Assembly: GCA_900549005.1 (NCBI GenBank)
Contig: URMT01000087.1
Location: 1 to 7,103, forward strand
Source of the DNA: an uncultured Eubacteriales bacterium
GTDB lineage: Bacteria > Bacillota > Clostridia > Christensenellales > Borkfalkiaceae
Length of the DNA stretch: 7,103 nucleotides
Reading direction: 5' to 3'
Positions within the stretch are counted from its first letter, which is position 1, and every line of letters begins with the position of its first letter. The translations under genes and the position numbers were made by a program. The notes under the pieces are model-generated. The model had not been told where the DNA came from. It made no database searches and saw only the letters and a program-made list of their open reading frames with translations. Below, piece after piece: positions 1 through 6,512 of this stretch.

Positions 1-131
1 AGCAATTTTGCGCGGCGCACGCCTTTAATTATATAAATAAAACCCCTCGAATATCCGGGCATTAGTAGGCTTTTGCCGATGGATAAAAATAAAGTGAAAC
101 GGCAGAGTGTACCTTGCACTCACCCGCCTAG
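1..131. other. Gene-free left edge
   Basis: No reading frame here is supported. All three forward frames close within about 60 bases, so at most the last few codons of an upstream gene could be present. I see no terminator-like hairpin or convincing promoter. It runs directly into the repeat that starts near 132. Confidence 0.5.
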
Positions 132-268
132 CCTCCCCTTAGTAAGGGGAGGAATTAAAGGAAGGGTTTGTATGCAAATTGAATAAACACGATAATTTGA
201 AATGCGGTGACAAGTTTAAACCCTTCTGGCTTGCATCTGCAAGCCAGCTCCCCTTAAAAAGTGGAGCC
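132..268. repeat. MITE/REP-like composite palindromic repeat
   Basis: Two perfect palindromes flank a short AT-rich core. CCTCCCCTTA (132-141) pairs with TAAGGGGAGG (143-152), and CTGGCTTGCA (226-235) pairs with TGCAAGCCAG (238-247). Further in, AAGGGTTT (162-169) is mirrored by AAACCCTT (218-225). The right end, CTCCCCTT (248-255) with AAGTGGAG (259-266), is a one-mismatch echo of the left-end palindrome. No protein is encoded. The nested symmetry suggests a small non-autonomous mobile or REP-type element just upstream of the spoIVA-like gene. That it is dispersed in the genome is inference. Confidence 0.55.
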
Positions 269-381
269 TGTAATGAGGTACAGAAATAAAATCTGCCGCA
301 GACTAAGCGGTGGGCCGCCGCAAAAATTGAGTTCTAAACGGCGTGCCTTAGCAATAGATTATTGTATACAAAACTGTTTGC

Positions 382-390
382 GGAGGAAGG
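382..390 (+). promoter_or_regulatory. Ribosome binding site that fixes the spoIVA-like start
   Basis: GGAGGAAGG lies so that GGAGG ends six bases before the ATG at 393. The frame is open further upstream, from a GTG at 261 and an ATG at 273, but neither has a comparable site. The extra 44 residues they would add are Arg/Lys-rich, come partly from repeat-like DNA and resemble no SpoIVA sequence. Confidence 0.85.
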
Positions 391-392
391 GA

Positions 393-1484
393 ATGCTCGA
401 CAGTGAAATTTGCAAAGATTTGTCTGCGCGCCTTTGCGGCGCCCCGATAGGCGTATGCGGCGACGGGGAACTGCTTGCGGCGCTTTGCGCCTGCGGGGCG
501 GAAAATCTGGTATTCAAAGAGGGCGCCGAAGGTTGCGGCGCGCTCATAATTGCGGGAAATATGGCGGAATTTGCCGAAAATGCGGCCGTCCCGTTTATAA
601 TAGTGGCTCAAAGCGGCGAATACGGCGAAAGGTACGGCTGTGCCTGCGTACAGCCCGTGGAGTGGAACGAAGAAAATCTTTCGCGCCTTCTTTATGCCCT
701 TGCGGGCGAGTTCCCCGTGCGCACGGTGGGCATAGACATCCCCGAATGGATGTGCTTTCTTCCTGCCGAAAATTCTGCCGTTGCCGAACTTCTGGAAAGG
801 GTGCGCGCGGTGTGCGCGGGAATATCAAAAAACAAGCACCTTTCGGCCCTTGGCGAGCTTACGGCGGGCACGCAGTATTGGTCGGAAGTTTTGAGGGTGG
901 AGGCCGATTTTTCTTCGGGTACGGCAAAGGTCGTCTGCCGGGCCAAGGACGGCATATTCTTCGATATGCTCTCTGAAATCGCGGGCGACAAAATAGACGG
1001 CGAATATTCGCTGATGAGGTACGTGCGCTCTGCGGCCGAGGCAAAGAGGGGCTACGGCAAGGTGCGCGACGCGCTTGAATGTGCCCGCGTAAACGGCTAT
1101 GGCATAGTCAGTCCCGCCGAAGAAGATTTGAGCTACGAACCGCCGCAGGTGGTAAAAAACGGCTCTTCCGTGGGCATAAAACTGCGCGCCTCGGCGCCCA
1201 CTTACCACGTCATCCGCGTAGACGTTTCGGGCGAGGTCAGCCCCATTATGGGCGACAGCTCCCAGTCTGAAAGCCTGGTAAAAAATATGATGAGCGGGTT
1301 TGAAAATAACCCCGAAGAGACGTGGAACACCGACGTGTTCGGCAAGTCGCTGCGCACGATGGTGCAGGAGGGGCTTACGGCAAAGGTATCGTCCATTCAG
1401 GACGAAACGCGCTGCAAACTCAGGAAGGCCATCACCAGAATGGCCAACGAGGGCAAGGGCGGCGTAATCTGCATAATTTTATAA
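393..1484 (+). CDS. SpoIVA-like spore coat morphogenetic protein with collapsed ATPase domain
   Basis: This 363-residue protein matches SpoIVA, which polymerises on the forespore surface as the base of the spore coat. Residues 107-125 (EFPVRTVGIDIPEWMCFLP) and about 180-250 match the SpoIVA middle domain. Residues 250-363 match the C-terminal domain: KLRASAP (263-269), the QSESLVK block (291-297), FGKSL (316-320) and terminal NEGKGGVICIIL (352-363). Gly357 corresponds to the glycine of B. subtilis SpoIVA implicated in SpoVM contact. The N-terminus also aligns: EICKDL (5-10) resembles the usual DIYKDI, followed by IGVCGD (19-24) where the P-loop should begin. The Walker A GKS/GKT is absent and most of the ATPase domain is missing, leaving about 105 residues instead of some 230; the whole family is near 490. 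The remnant VPFIIVAQS (66-74) matches a late ATPase strand. There is no frameshift or internal stop, so the gene looks maintained. It is monocistronic, with a terminator directly after it. I see no clear sigma-E promoter. Family assignment is firm; loss of ATPase activity is inferred. Confidence 0.9.
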   Translation: MLDSEICKDLSARLCGAPIGVCGDGELLAALCACGAENLVFKEGAEGCGALIIAGNMAEFAENAAVPFIIVAQSGEYGERYGCACVQPVEWNEENLSRLLYALAGEFPVRTVGIDIPEWMCFLPAENSAVAELLERVRAVCAGISKNKHLSALGELTAGTQYWSEVLRVEADFSSGTAKVVCRAKDGIFFDMLSEIAGDKIDGEYSLMRYVRSAAEAKRGYGKVRDALECARVNGYGIVSPAEEDLSYEPPQVVKNGSSVGIKLRASAPTYHVIRVDVSGEVSPIMGDSSQSESLVKNMMSGFENNPEETWNTDVFGKSLRTMVQEGLTAKVSSIQDETRCKLRKAITRMANEGKGGVICIIL

Positions 1485-1487
1485 GAT

Positions 1488-1521
1488 AAAAAATTCCCGC
1501 ATTTTTTTGCGGGAATTTTTT
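1488..1521 (+). terminator. Rho-independent terminator of the spoIVA-like gene
   Basis: AAATTCCCGC (1491-1500) pairs perfectly with GCGGGAATTT (1509-1518) around an eight-base loop. A/T pairs extend the stem to 13 bp, and it merges into a T-run ending at 1523. It begins four bases after the TAA stop. Confidence 0.93.
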
Positions 1522-1545
1522 TTGGGATTTTTTTGTGAAAATTTT

Positions 1546-1577
1546 GGGCGAAATTTTTTTATTCGTCCGCTTTTTTT
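1546..1577 (+). terminator. Possible second, weaker tandem terminator
   Basis: GGGCGAA (1546-1552) pairs with TTCGTCC (1562-1568), including one G-U pair, around a nine-base loop. GC and seven T follow (1571-1577). It lies 25 bases after the first terminator and could act as a backup. Confidence 0.5.
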
Positions 1578-2185
1578 GATTAAAAAATATTTTTGCAAAA
1601 AATGTAAAAATATGAAAAATAAGCGCCGTGTGCGTCGCGTGCGCGCGCTTTCATACAAAATGCGCCTTTGCCGCAAAAACGCATATGTATGCGCAAAGAT
1701 ATGCTCGGCGGCAGGTATGCGTGCGCACTGAAATGGAGCAGAATACATACATTGCGCCGCACATATGCCGCATATAAGTTATATTGCGGGCAATATATGC
1801 GCCTTGCCGCCATTGTTTTGCGGCGCATATATCCTGCGGCGCAGGTGGGAAAGGAGGAGGGGGAGTGCATATTTGTGCGGGCGCATTTATTGCAAAAATA
1901 ATTGCCGCATAAAACATATGAATAAAAAATACTGTAAATTTTTTTAAGCATATGTGTTTTATTACATTTTATTGAAAAGACATATGTCTGCGCGCGGTAA
2001 AAATATATTTTTTATATGCGCCGCGCATAATATCTGCCGTAATACATCTGCCTTCTGTGTGATATGCGTCTGCGCGGCAAAAAAGCCTTATGTGCGCCGC
2101 GAAAAATATGCGTGCAGACGGCAAAAACGGCTTCCCCCTCCGTTTATGCGGCAGAGGGCACGGCCTGCGGAACAAAAAAAACAGC
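1578..2185. other. Gene-free spacer rich in CATATG palindromes and alternating purine-pyrimidine tracts
   Basis: No protein-like reading frame exists here: forward and reverse translations are low-complexity and rich in Cys, Arg, Tyr and His, with no family resemblance. The DNA is distinctive. CATATG occurs at 1682, 1762, 1915, 1949 and 1981, and variants of TATGCGC, GCGCAT and TGCGGC recur throughout. Perfect inverted repeats include TATATTGC/GCAATATA (1780-1787 and 1790-1797) and the 12-bp palindrome AGACATATGTCT (1978-1989). A strong Shine-Dalgarno-like AAAGGAGGAGG (1850-1860) leads only to a 15-codon frame from a GTG at 1865. The region lies between the convergent 3' ends of the spoIVA-like gene and the exporter operon. 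Confidence 0.6.
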
Positions 2186-2213
2186 GCCGCCGCCGAATAT
2201 ATTCGGCGGCGGC
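2174..2213 (-). terminator. Terminator of the marR-ABC exporter operon
   Basis: A perfect 28-bp palindrome spans 2186-2213 (arms GCCGCCGCCGAATA and its complement). Read on the minus strand, GCTG and then a run of T (complement of 2174-2181) follow the stem. It lies about 80 bases after the stop codon of the second ABC gene. On the plus strand only three T follow, so minus-strand termination is the better reading. Confidence 0.75.
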
Positions 2214-2291
2214 TTTAAAATTGCGCCCAAAAGCGGCAAAATTACCGCATATCCGCTCTCTCACGGCGCATTTTTAACTATTTTGTTCTTT

Positions 2292-4088
2292 TTATTCGCC
2301 TGCGAACTGCGAATTGTAAAGCGTGGCATAGAACCCGCCCTTTTCAAGCAGTTGTTCGTGCGTGCCCTGTTCAACGATATTGCCGTCGCGCATAACAAGT
2401 ATCAGGTTGGCGTTCTTTATGGTGGAAAGCCTGTGCGCTATAACAAAGCTCGTTCTGCCGCGCGTCAGGTTATCCATAGCCGTCTGAATGAGCTCTTCCG
2501 TGCGGGTATCCACGTTGGACGTCGCCTCGTCCAGAATTAGCATCGGCGCGTTCTCTACCATAGCGCGGGCTATGGTTATAAGCTGTTTCTGTCCGCCCGA
2601 AATTTCGTCGCCGTTCTCCACGTAGTGGTCAAGCCCGCCGGGCTGTGTGGCGATGTAGTGCGAAATTCCCGCCGCCTCGCACGCGGCGTTTATCTGTTCG
2701 TCGGTCACGTCTTTGGAATAAGCTATGTTGTCGCGCAGGGTGCCTTCAAACATCCAAGTGTCCTGCAACACCATTCCGAACAGGTCGTGCACCTCTTCGC
2801 GCGGCATATCCTTTACCGAAACGCCGTCTATTAAAATATCGCCGCTGTCCACTTCGTAAAAGCGCATTAAAAGGTTTACCATCGTCGTCTTGCCCGCGCC
2901 GGTGGGGCCCACTATCGCCACCTTCCAGCCGGGTTCTACTTTGGCGGAAAAGTCGGGAATTATCACCCTGTCGGGCGAGTAGCCGAAGCGCACGTGCCTG
3001 AATTCCACTTCGCCGCGCACGCCGCCAGTGAGCAGCCTGGGCTTTCCCGTTTCGTCTGAAAGCTCTTCCTCTTCAAGGAATTCAAATACCCTGCCGCTTG
3101 CCGCCGCCGCGCTTTGCAGCACGTTGGCCGCCTGGGCTATCTGCGAAAGGGGGGACTGGAACAGGTTTACGTATACAAGGAAGGCCGAGAGGGTGCCAAA
3201 GGTAACTCCGCCCGTGCCGCCCGCTATAAGTATGCCTGCAACCACGCACACCGAAGCATAGGCAAAGTACGAAATAAAAGTCATCGCGGGCTGCATTATG
3301 CCCGAAAGCGCCTGCGAAAGGAATGTCGATTTTCTCAGCCTCTTGTTGGTCGTTTCAAAGTCTGCGCCCGTGCGCGATTCGGCGTTGAACGCCTTTATTA
3401 CAAGCTGACCCGAATAATTCTCTTCCACCTTGCCGTTGAGTATGGCAAGTTCGTCCTGCTGTTTTCTGAACTGCGGCTGCGAAAACTTCATTATCACAAA
3501 CAACAGCACCGCCATAAAGGGCACGATTATCAGCACGGTGAGCGCCAGCTCCCAGCTTGTGACGAACATTGCTATCAGCACGCCAATCAACATACACGCC
3601 GACTGTACCACCATAGAAACCGCCTGCTGCATCGAGTTGCCTATGGTATCCACGTCGTTGGTCACGCGCGAGAGCGTGTCGCCGTAGGCGTGTGAGTCGA
3701 AGTACCTGAGGGGTACGCGGTTAATTTTTTCTGAAATTTCTTTCCTCAGGCCGCGGCACATACGCTGCGATATCGTGGTCATAATAAAGCCCGAAACGTA
3801 TGTGCAGAGCGCGTTGCAGGCATAGAAGATTATCAGGATTACGGCAAAGTGCGCAACTTCGCCCATATCTATGTTGGCTCCCGCAAGCGTTATGCCGCCC
3901 GTAATCACGTCGACCAGGTCGGAAAGTATCTGCGGCGCAAATATTGAAAGCACCGTCGCGCCCACCGTGAATACCAGCGATATAAGCACGGGTATATAGT
4001 ACGGGCGCATAAATTTTACAAGCCTTACTATGTTCTTTTTGAATTCGCCCTTTTTCAGAGGAGCACCGCTGCTTTGTACACGTCTCAT
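2292..4088 (-). CDS. ABC exporter half-transporter, catalytically intact subunit
   Basis: This 598-residue protein has an N-terminal six-helix ABC exporter membrane domain (about 25-320) and a C-terminal ATPase domain (about 358-598). All nucleotide-binding motifs are present: Walker A GPTGAGKTT (394-402), Q-loop Gln442, signature ISGGQ (496-500), Walker B MLILD (516-520) with catalytic Glu521, D-loop SNVD (524-527) and switch His552. The signature starts with Ile rather than Leu; in heterodimers this motif faces the partner's degenerate site. Length and motifs match the consensus-site subunit of BmrCD/LmrCD/TM287-288 exporters. It should work in the cell membrane and export drugs or other amphipathic compounds, though the substrate cannot be read from sequence. 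Its ATG overlaps the upstream gene's stop codon (ATGA, 4085-4088), and AAGGAGGAA (4097-4105) lies inside that gene, which implies coupled translation. A single-substrate lipid or peptide exporter is a less likely alternative. Confidence 0.95.
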   Translation of the reverse strand: MRRVQSSGAPLKKGEFKKNIVRLVKFMRPYYIPVLISLVFTVGATVLSIFAPQILSDLVDVITGGITLAGANIDMGEVAHFAVILIIFYACNALCTYVSGFIMTTISQRMCRGLRKEISEKINRVPLRYFDSHAYGDTLSRVTNDVDTIGNSMQQAVSMVVQSACMLIGVLIAMFVTSWELALTVLIIVPFMAVLLFVIMKFSQPQFRKQQDELAILNGKVEENYSGQLVIKAFNAESRTGADFETTNKRLRKSTFLSQALSGIMQPAMTFISYFAYASVCVVAGILIAGGTGGVTFGTLSAFLVYVNLFQSPLSQIAQAANVLQSAAAASGRVFEFLEEEELSDETGKPRLLTGGVRGEVEFRHVRFGYSPDRVIIPDFSAKVEPGWKVAIVGPTGAGKTTMVNLLMRFYEVDSGDILIDGVSVKDMPREEVHDLFGMVLQDTWMFEGTLRDNIAYSKDVTDEQINAACEAAGISHYIATQPGGLDHYVENGDEISGGQKQLITIARAMVENAPMLILDEATSNVDTRTEELIQTAMDNLTRGRTSFVIAHRLSTIKNANLILVMRDGNIVEQGTHEQLLEKGGFYATLYNSQFAGE

Positions 4089-5827
4089 AAGCCGAGTTCC
4101 TCCTTCGAAAGCTGCGAAAGGGCAATTTCGCGGTAGATGGGGCAGTTTTCCAAAAGCTCTTTGTGCGTGCCTTCGCCCACGGCCTTGCCTTTATCGAGCA
4201 CTATTATTTTGTCCGCGTCCATTATCGTTCCTATGCGCTGGGCAACGATAAGGCTGGTCGCGCCCGAAAGCGCGCCTTTAAGGTTTTCGCGCACCTGTCT
4301 GTCGGTCTTGTAGTCGAGTGCGGAGAACGAGTCGTCGAATATCATAATTTCGGGTTTCTGTGCCACCGCGCGGGCTATGGATATTCGCTGTTTCTGTCCG
4401 CCAGAAACGTTTTTGCCGCCCTGCGATATGGGGCTGTCGTAGCCGCCCATCTCGGTTATAAAGCCGTCGGCCTCGGCAACCTTTGCCGCCTCTTCTATGC
4501 CCGCCCTGTCGGCCTTGCCGCCAAAGCCTATGTTCTCTGCCACGGTGCCCGAAAAAAGCACGCCCTTCTGCGGCACGTAGCCTATTTTAGAGCGCAGGGT
4601 AGACTGCTTTATGTTCTTCACGTTCACGCCGTCAACAAGCACCTCGCCCTCGGTGGCGTCGTAAAAGCGGGGCACAAGGTTGATGAGTGTGGATTTGCCG
4701 CTGCCCGTGCTGCCTATAAAGGCAACCGTCTGCCCCTTTTCGGCGCGGAATGATATGTGCTCGAATACGTCCTTTTCGGCGTCGGGATAGCGGAAACTTA
4801 CGTCCCTGAACTCCACGGTTCCCTCTTCGGTGAGCGGCTGCTCATTTTCGGGGTCGGATATAGAGAGGGGAGTATCAAGCACTTCGTTTATTCGCTTTGC
4901 CGCAACCTGCGCGCGGGGGAGGAGAATGAGCATCATCAGCATCATCAGAAATGCCATTATTACCTGCGAAGCGAGCATCATAAAGGATACTATCGTCTGG
5001 TAGTCGGTTTCGCCCGCGTTGATAAGGGCCGCGCCTATCCAGTAAAGGGCGAGCGTGAGCCCGTTCATAACCAGCATCATAACGGGGCTCATCAGCGCCA
5101 TCACCCTGCCCGTGAATAGTTGCGTCTTTGTGAAGTCTGAATTGGCCTTTTCAAACTTCTTCTCCTGGTAATCTTCGGCGTTGTATGCGCGCACCACGCG
5201 TATGCCCGTAAGATTTTCGCGCGTGACGCCGTTTAAACGGTCGGTCAGCTTCTGCATCATTCTGAATTTGGGCATAACGGTGAGCATTATCGCCAGTATG
5301 CACAGCACCAGAATTACTACGGCCACGGCGGTTGCTATGGTAAGCTGCCCGCTCGAAGCGTTTATCTTGCATATCGCCCATATAGCCATAATCGGCGCAT
5401 ATATAAGCATACGCAGCACCATTATGTTGGCCATATGTATCTGCTGAATGTCGTTGGTAGTCCTCGTTATCAGCGAAGCCGTCGAAAATTTGTTGACTTC
5501 GGCAATTGAAAAGCTCTCTACCTTGGAATAAACTTTGCTTCTCATCGTGGCCGAAAAGCCGCTGGCCACGTGCGAGGCGGTAATGCCCGTCAGCACCTGG
5601 CACAGCGCGCTGCATACGGCGTAGCCCAGCATTATGCCGCCGTGCCGCCATATGTCTGCCGTGGTTGCGCCCGGCATACCGTTGCTCACCGCCTGTATCG
5701 CGCCCACAATGTCGCTCGTCTTGTCGGTAAGGCGCATCGTGAAGAATACCTGCGCCACGGTTATGCCGACGATGAGCGCTACAAGCAGCCAGTCTTTGGC
5801 TTTAAGATTCTTGTACAGTCTTAGCAT
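4085..5827 (-). CDS. ABC exporter half-transporter, degenerate-site subunit
   Basis: This 580-residue protein pairs a six-helix exporter membrane domain (about 12-310) with an ATPase domain (about 337-580). Walker A GSTGSGKST (372-380), Q-loop Gln420 and signature VSGGQ (474-478) are normal. Walker B reads IMIFDD (494-499), with Asp499 where the catalytic Glu belongs, and the switch His is replaced by Gln530 (IVAQR). Paired Glu-to-Asp and His-to-Gln changes are typical of the non-hydrolysing subunit of heterodimeric exporters such as TM287 and BmrC, which are also about 580 residues long. It should therefore need the downstream subunit, whose start codon overlaps its stop. The ATG at 5827 was chosen because GGAG (5834-5837) precedes it by six bases. 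The in-frame TTG at 5842 lies upstream of that site and would put it inside the gene. The coding strand shows no frameshift. Substrate unknown; multidrug export is inferred from the family and from the linked MarR gene. Confidence 0.94.
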   Translation of the reverse strand: MLRLYKNLKAKDWLLVALIVGITVAQVFFTMRLTDKTSDIVGAIQAVSNGMPGATTADIWRHGGIMLGYAVCSALCQVLTGITASHVASGFSATMRSKVYSKVESFSIAEVNKFSTASLITRTTNDIQQIHMANIMVLRMLIYAPIMAIWAICKINASSGQLTIATAVAVVILVLCILAIMLTVMPKFRMMQKLTDRLNGVTRENLTGIRVVRAYNAEDYQEKKFEKANSDFTKTQLFTGRVMALMSPVMMLVMNGLTLALYWIGAALINAGETDYQTIVSFMMLASQVIMAFLMMLMMLILLPRAQVAAKRINEVLDTPLSISDPENEQPLTEEGTVEFRDVSFRYPDAEKDVFEHISFRAEKGQTVAFIGSTGSGKSTLINLVPRFYDATEGEVLVDGVNVKNIKQSTLRSKIGYVPQKGVLFSGTVAENIGFGGKADRAGIEEAAKVAEADGFITEMGGYDSPISQGGKNVSGGQKQRISIARAVAQKPEIMIFDDSFSALDYKTDRQVRENLKGALSGATSLIVAQRIGTIMDADKIIVLDKGKAVGEGTHKELLENCPIYREIALSQLSKEELGL

Positions 5828-5904
5828 CTCTTTCTCCGTCAATTTTGTCTGGAACTATGCTGTAAGGGAGCAGAACGGGGGTATAAAACGTAATTGCTGC
5901 CCGA

Positions 5905-6339
5905 TTACAGTATCCTGCTTTCAAATGAGTCGAGTATCTTTTCGAATCCCGTTGCGAATGCCTCTGTCTCTTCGGGCGTCAGCGCTTTCAGCGCCAGCGC
6001 TATGTCGCGCCAGAAGTCGTCCAGCCAGCCGGCAAGTTTTTTCTCGCCTTCTTCGGTCAGGGTAACGTTCACGTTTCTGCCGCACTTTTCCCGCCGTATA
6101 AGCCCCTGCTTTTCTGCGGGCGCAAGCAGTCTGCTTACGTTTGGCAGCGCCAGCCCCGAATTTTCGGCGATGTCGCCCACGGTAAGGTGCCTGCCGTTTT
6201 TCAGCTCGTACTCGCGCAGGCTGGCAAGTATAATAAAGGTCTTGCCCCTGTTTTCGGTGAGCTGTTTATATTTCCGCGCACAGTCTTTCAGCCTTAAAAA
6301 CAGCGAAACAACTCTGCCCTCGTCGCTTATGCCCTGCAT
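5905..6339 (-). CDS. MarR-family transcriptional regulator
   Basis: This 144-residue protein has the size and layout of MarR regulators, which bind palindromic DNA as dimers and let go when a small ligand binds. Winged helix-turn-helix: TVGDIAENSG (53-62) is the first helix of the motif, LALPNVSRLLAPAEKQGLI (63-81) holds the recognition helix, and RREKCGRNVNVTLTEEGE (82-99) forms the wing. Helices at both ends would make the dimer interface. The wing has Cys86 where an acidic residue is common; a redox role is possible but unsupported. The start at 6339 has AGGAG (6345-6349) five bases upstream. An ATG eight codons earlier (6363) has no such site and lies within a likely operator. The first ABC gene begins 77 bases downstream with no clear promoter between, so the gene heads the exporter operon and probably represses it and itself. 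The ligand is unknown. Confidence 0.92.
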   Translation of the reverse strand: MQGISDEGRVVSLFLRLKDCARKYKQLTENRGKTFIILASLREYELKNGRHLTVGDIAENSGLALPNVSRLLAPAEKQGLIRREKCGRNVNVTLTEEGEKKLAGWLDDFWRDIALALKALTPEETEAFATGFEKILDSFESRIL

Positions 6340-6356
6340 ATCGTCTCCTGAAATAC

Positions 6357-6382
6357 TTATCATTTGATAACTGTTTTACAGT
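6357..6382. promoter_or_regulatory. Candidate MarR operator (two adjoining palindromes)
   Basis: TTATCA-TT-TGATAA (6357-6370) and ACTGT-TTT-ACAGT (6370-6382) adjoin, sharing one base. The second overlaps the -10 box and the start point; the first covers the initial transcribed bases. Either would let a bound MarR dimer block RNA polymerase. Their place at the repressor's own promoter is typical of MarR autoregulation. Which one is bound is inference. Confidence 0.65.
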
Positions 6383-6408
6383 ATATGCGTTTGCCGCAGG
6401 TTTGTCAA
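6380..6408 (-). promoter_or_regulatory. Sigma-A-type promoter of the marR-ABC operon
   Basis: On the minus strand the -35 box is a perfect TTGACA (6408-6403) and the -10 box is TATACT (6385-6380, one mismatch to TATAAT), separated by exactly 17 bp. Transcription should start near 6373, leaving a leader of about 34 bases before the MarR start codon. Confidence 0.88.
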
Positions 6409-6512
6409 CGCCGCGACCGTACCCTGTTTGTATATTCACCAACTTTTCATAAAGTTCACTTCCCCTTAAATAGCGGGGGGGGGACAGGCGCGGGGCAAGT
6501 TATAACAATCAA
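6409..6512. other. Intergenic segment with partial repeat and poly-G tract
   Basis: Between the marR promoter and the small-gene terminator there is no coding frame. It contains the inverted repeat AACTTT/AAAGTT (6441-6446 and 6451-6456), a CCCCTTAAA motif (6462-6470) like that in the repeat at 132-268, and nine G in a row (6475-6483). Confidence 0.45.

Noticed and set aside
120..270. CRISPR array
   Set aside because: The repeats are single palindromes without regular spacers or repeated units of constant length.
345..375. Sigma-E promoter for the spoIVA-like gene
   Set aside because: GTATACAA (364-371) loosely resembles a sigma-E -10 box, but no acceptable -35 box lies 14-15 bases upstream, so I do not call it.
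410..976. A 188-residue plus-strand frame inside the spoIVA-like gene
   Set aside because: It is very Arg/Gly-rich and out of frame with a gene that has clear family motifs.
1580..1951. A 123-residue minus-strand frame in the CATATG-rich spacer
   Set aside because: Its Cys/Tyr/Arg/His-rich composition simply reflects the repeated TATGCGC-type DNA. It reads into the spoIVA terminator region and has no supported start.
2064..2540. A plus-strand frame running from the spacer into the 3' end of the exporter
   Set aside because: It crosses the operon terminator and the antisense strand of the ABC gene, and has no ribosome binding site or family resemblance.
4163..5119. Long plus-strand open frames across the ABC genes
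   Set aside because: They are antisense shadows of strongly supported ABC exporter genes, have biased composition and resemble no family.
5828..5842. TTG start for the first ABC gene at 5842
   Set aside because: The GGAG site at 5834-5837 lies within this extension and is ideally placed for the ATG at 5827.
5828..5904. Internal promoter or attenuator between marR and the first ABC gene
   Set aside because: Only a weak, bulged GGGCAGCA/TGCTCCC pairing is visible, with no T-run and no paired -35/-10 boxes.
6340..6363. Longer start for the MarR gene at 6363
   Set aside because: There is no ribosome binding site before it, it lies inside a candidate operator palindrome, and the ATG at 6339 has AGGAG at ideal spacing.
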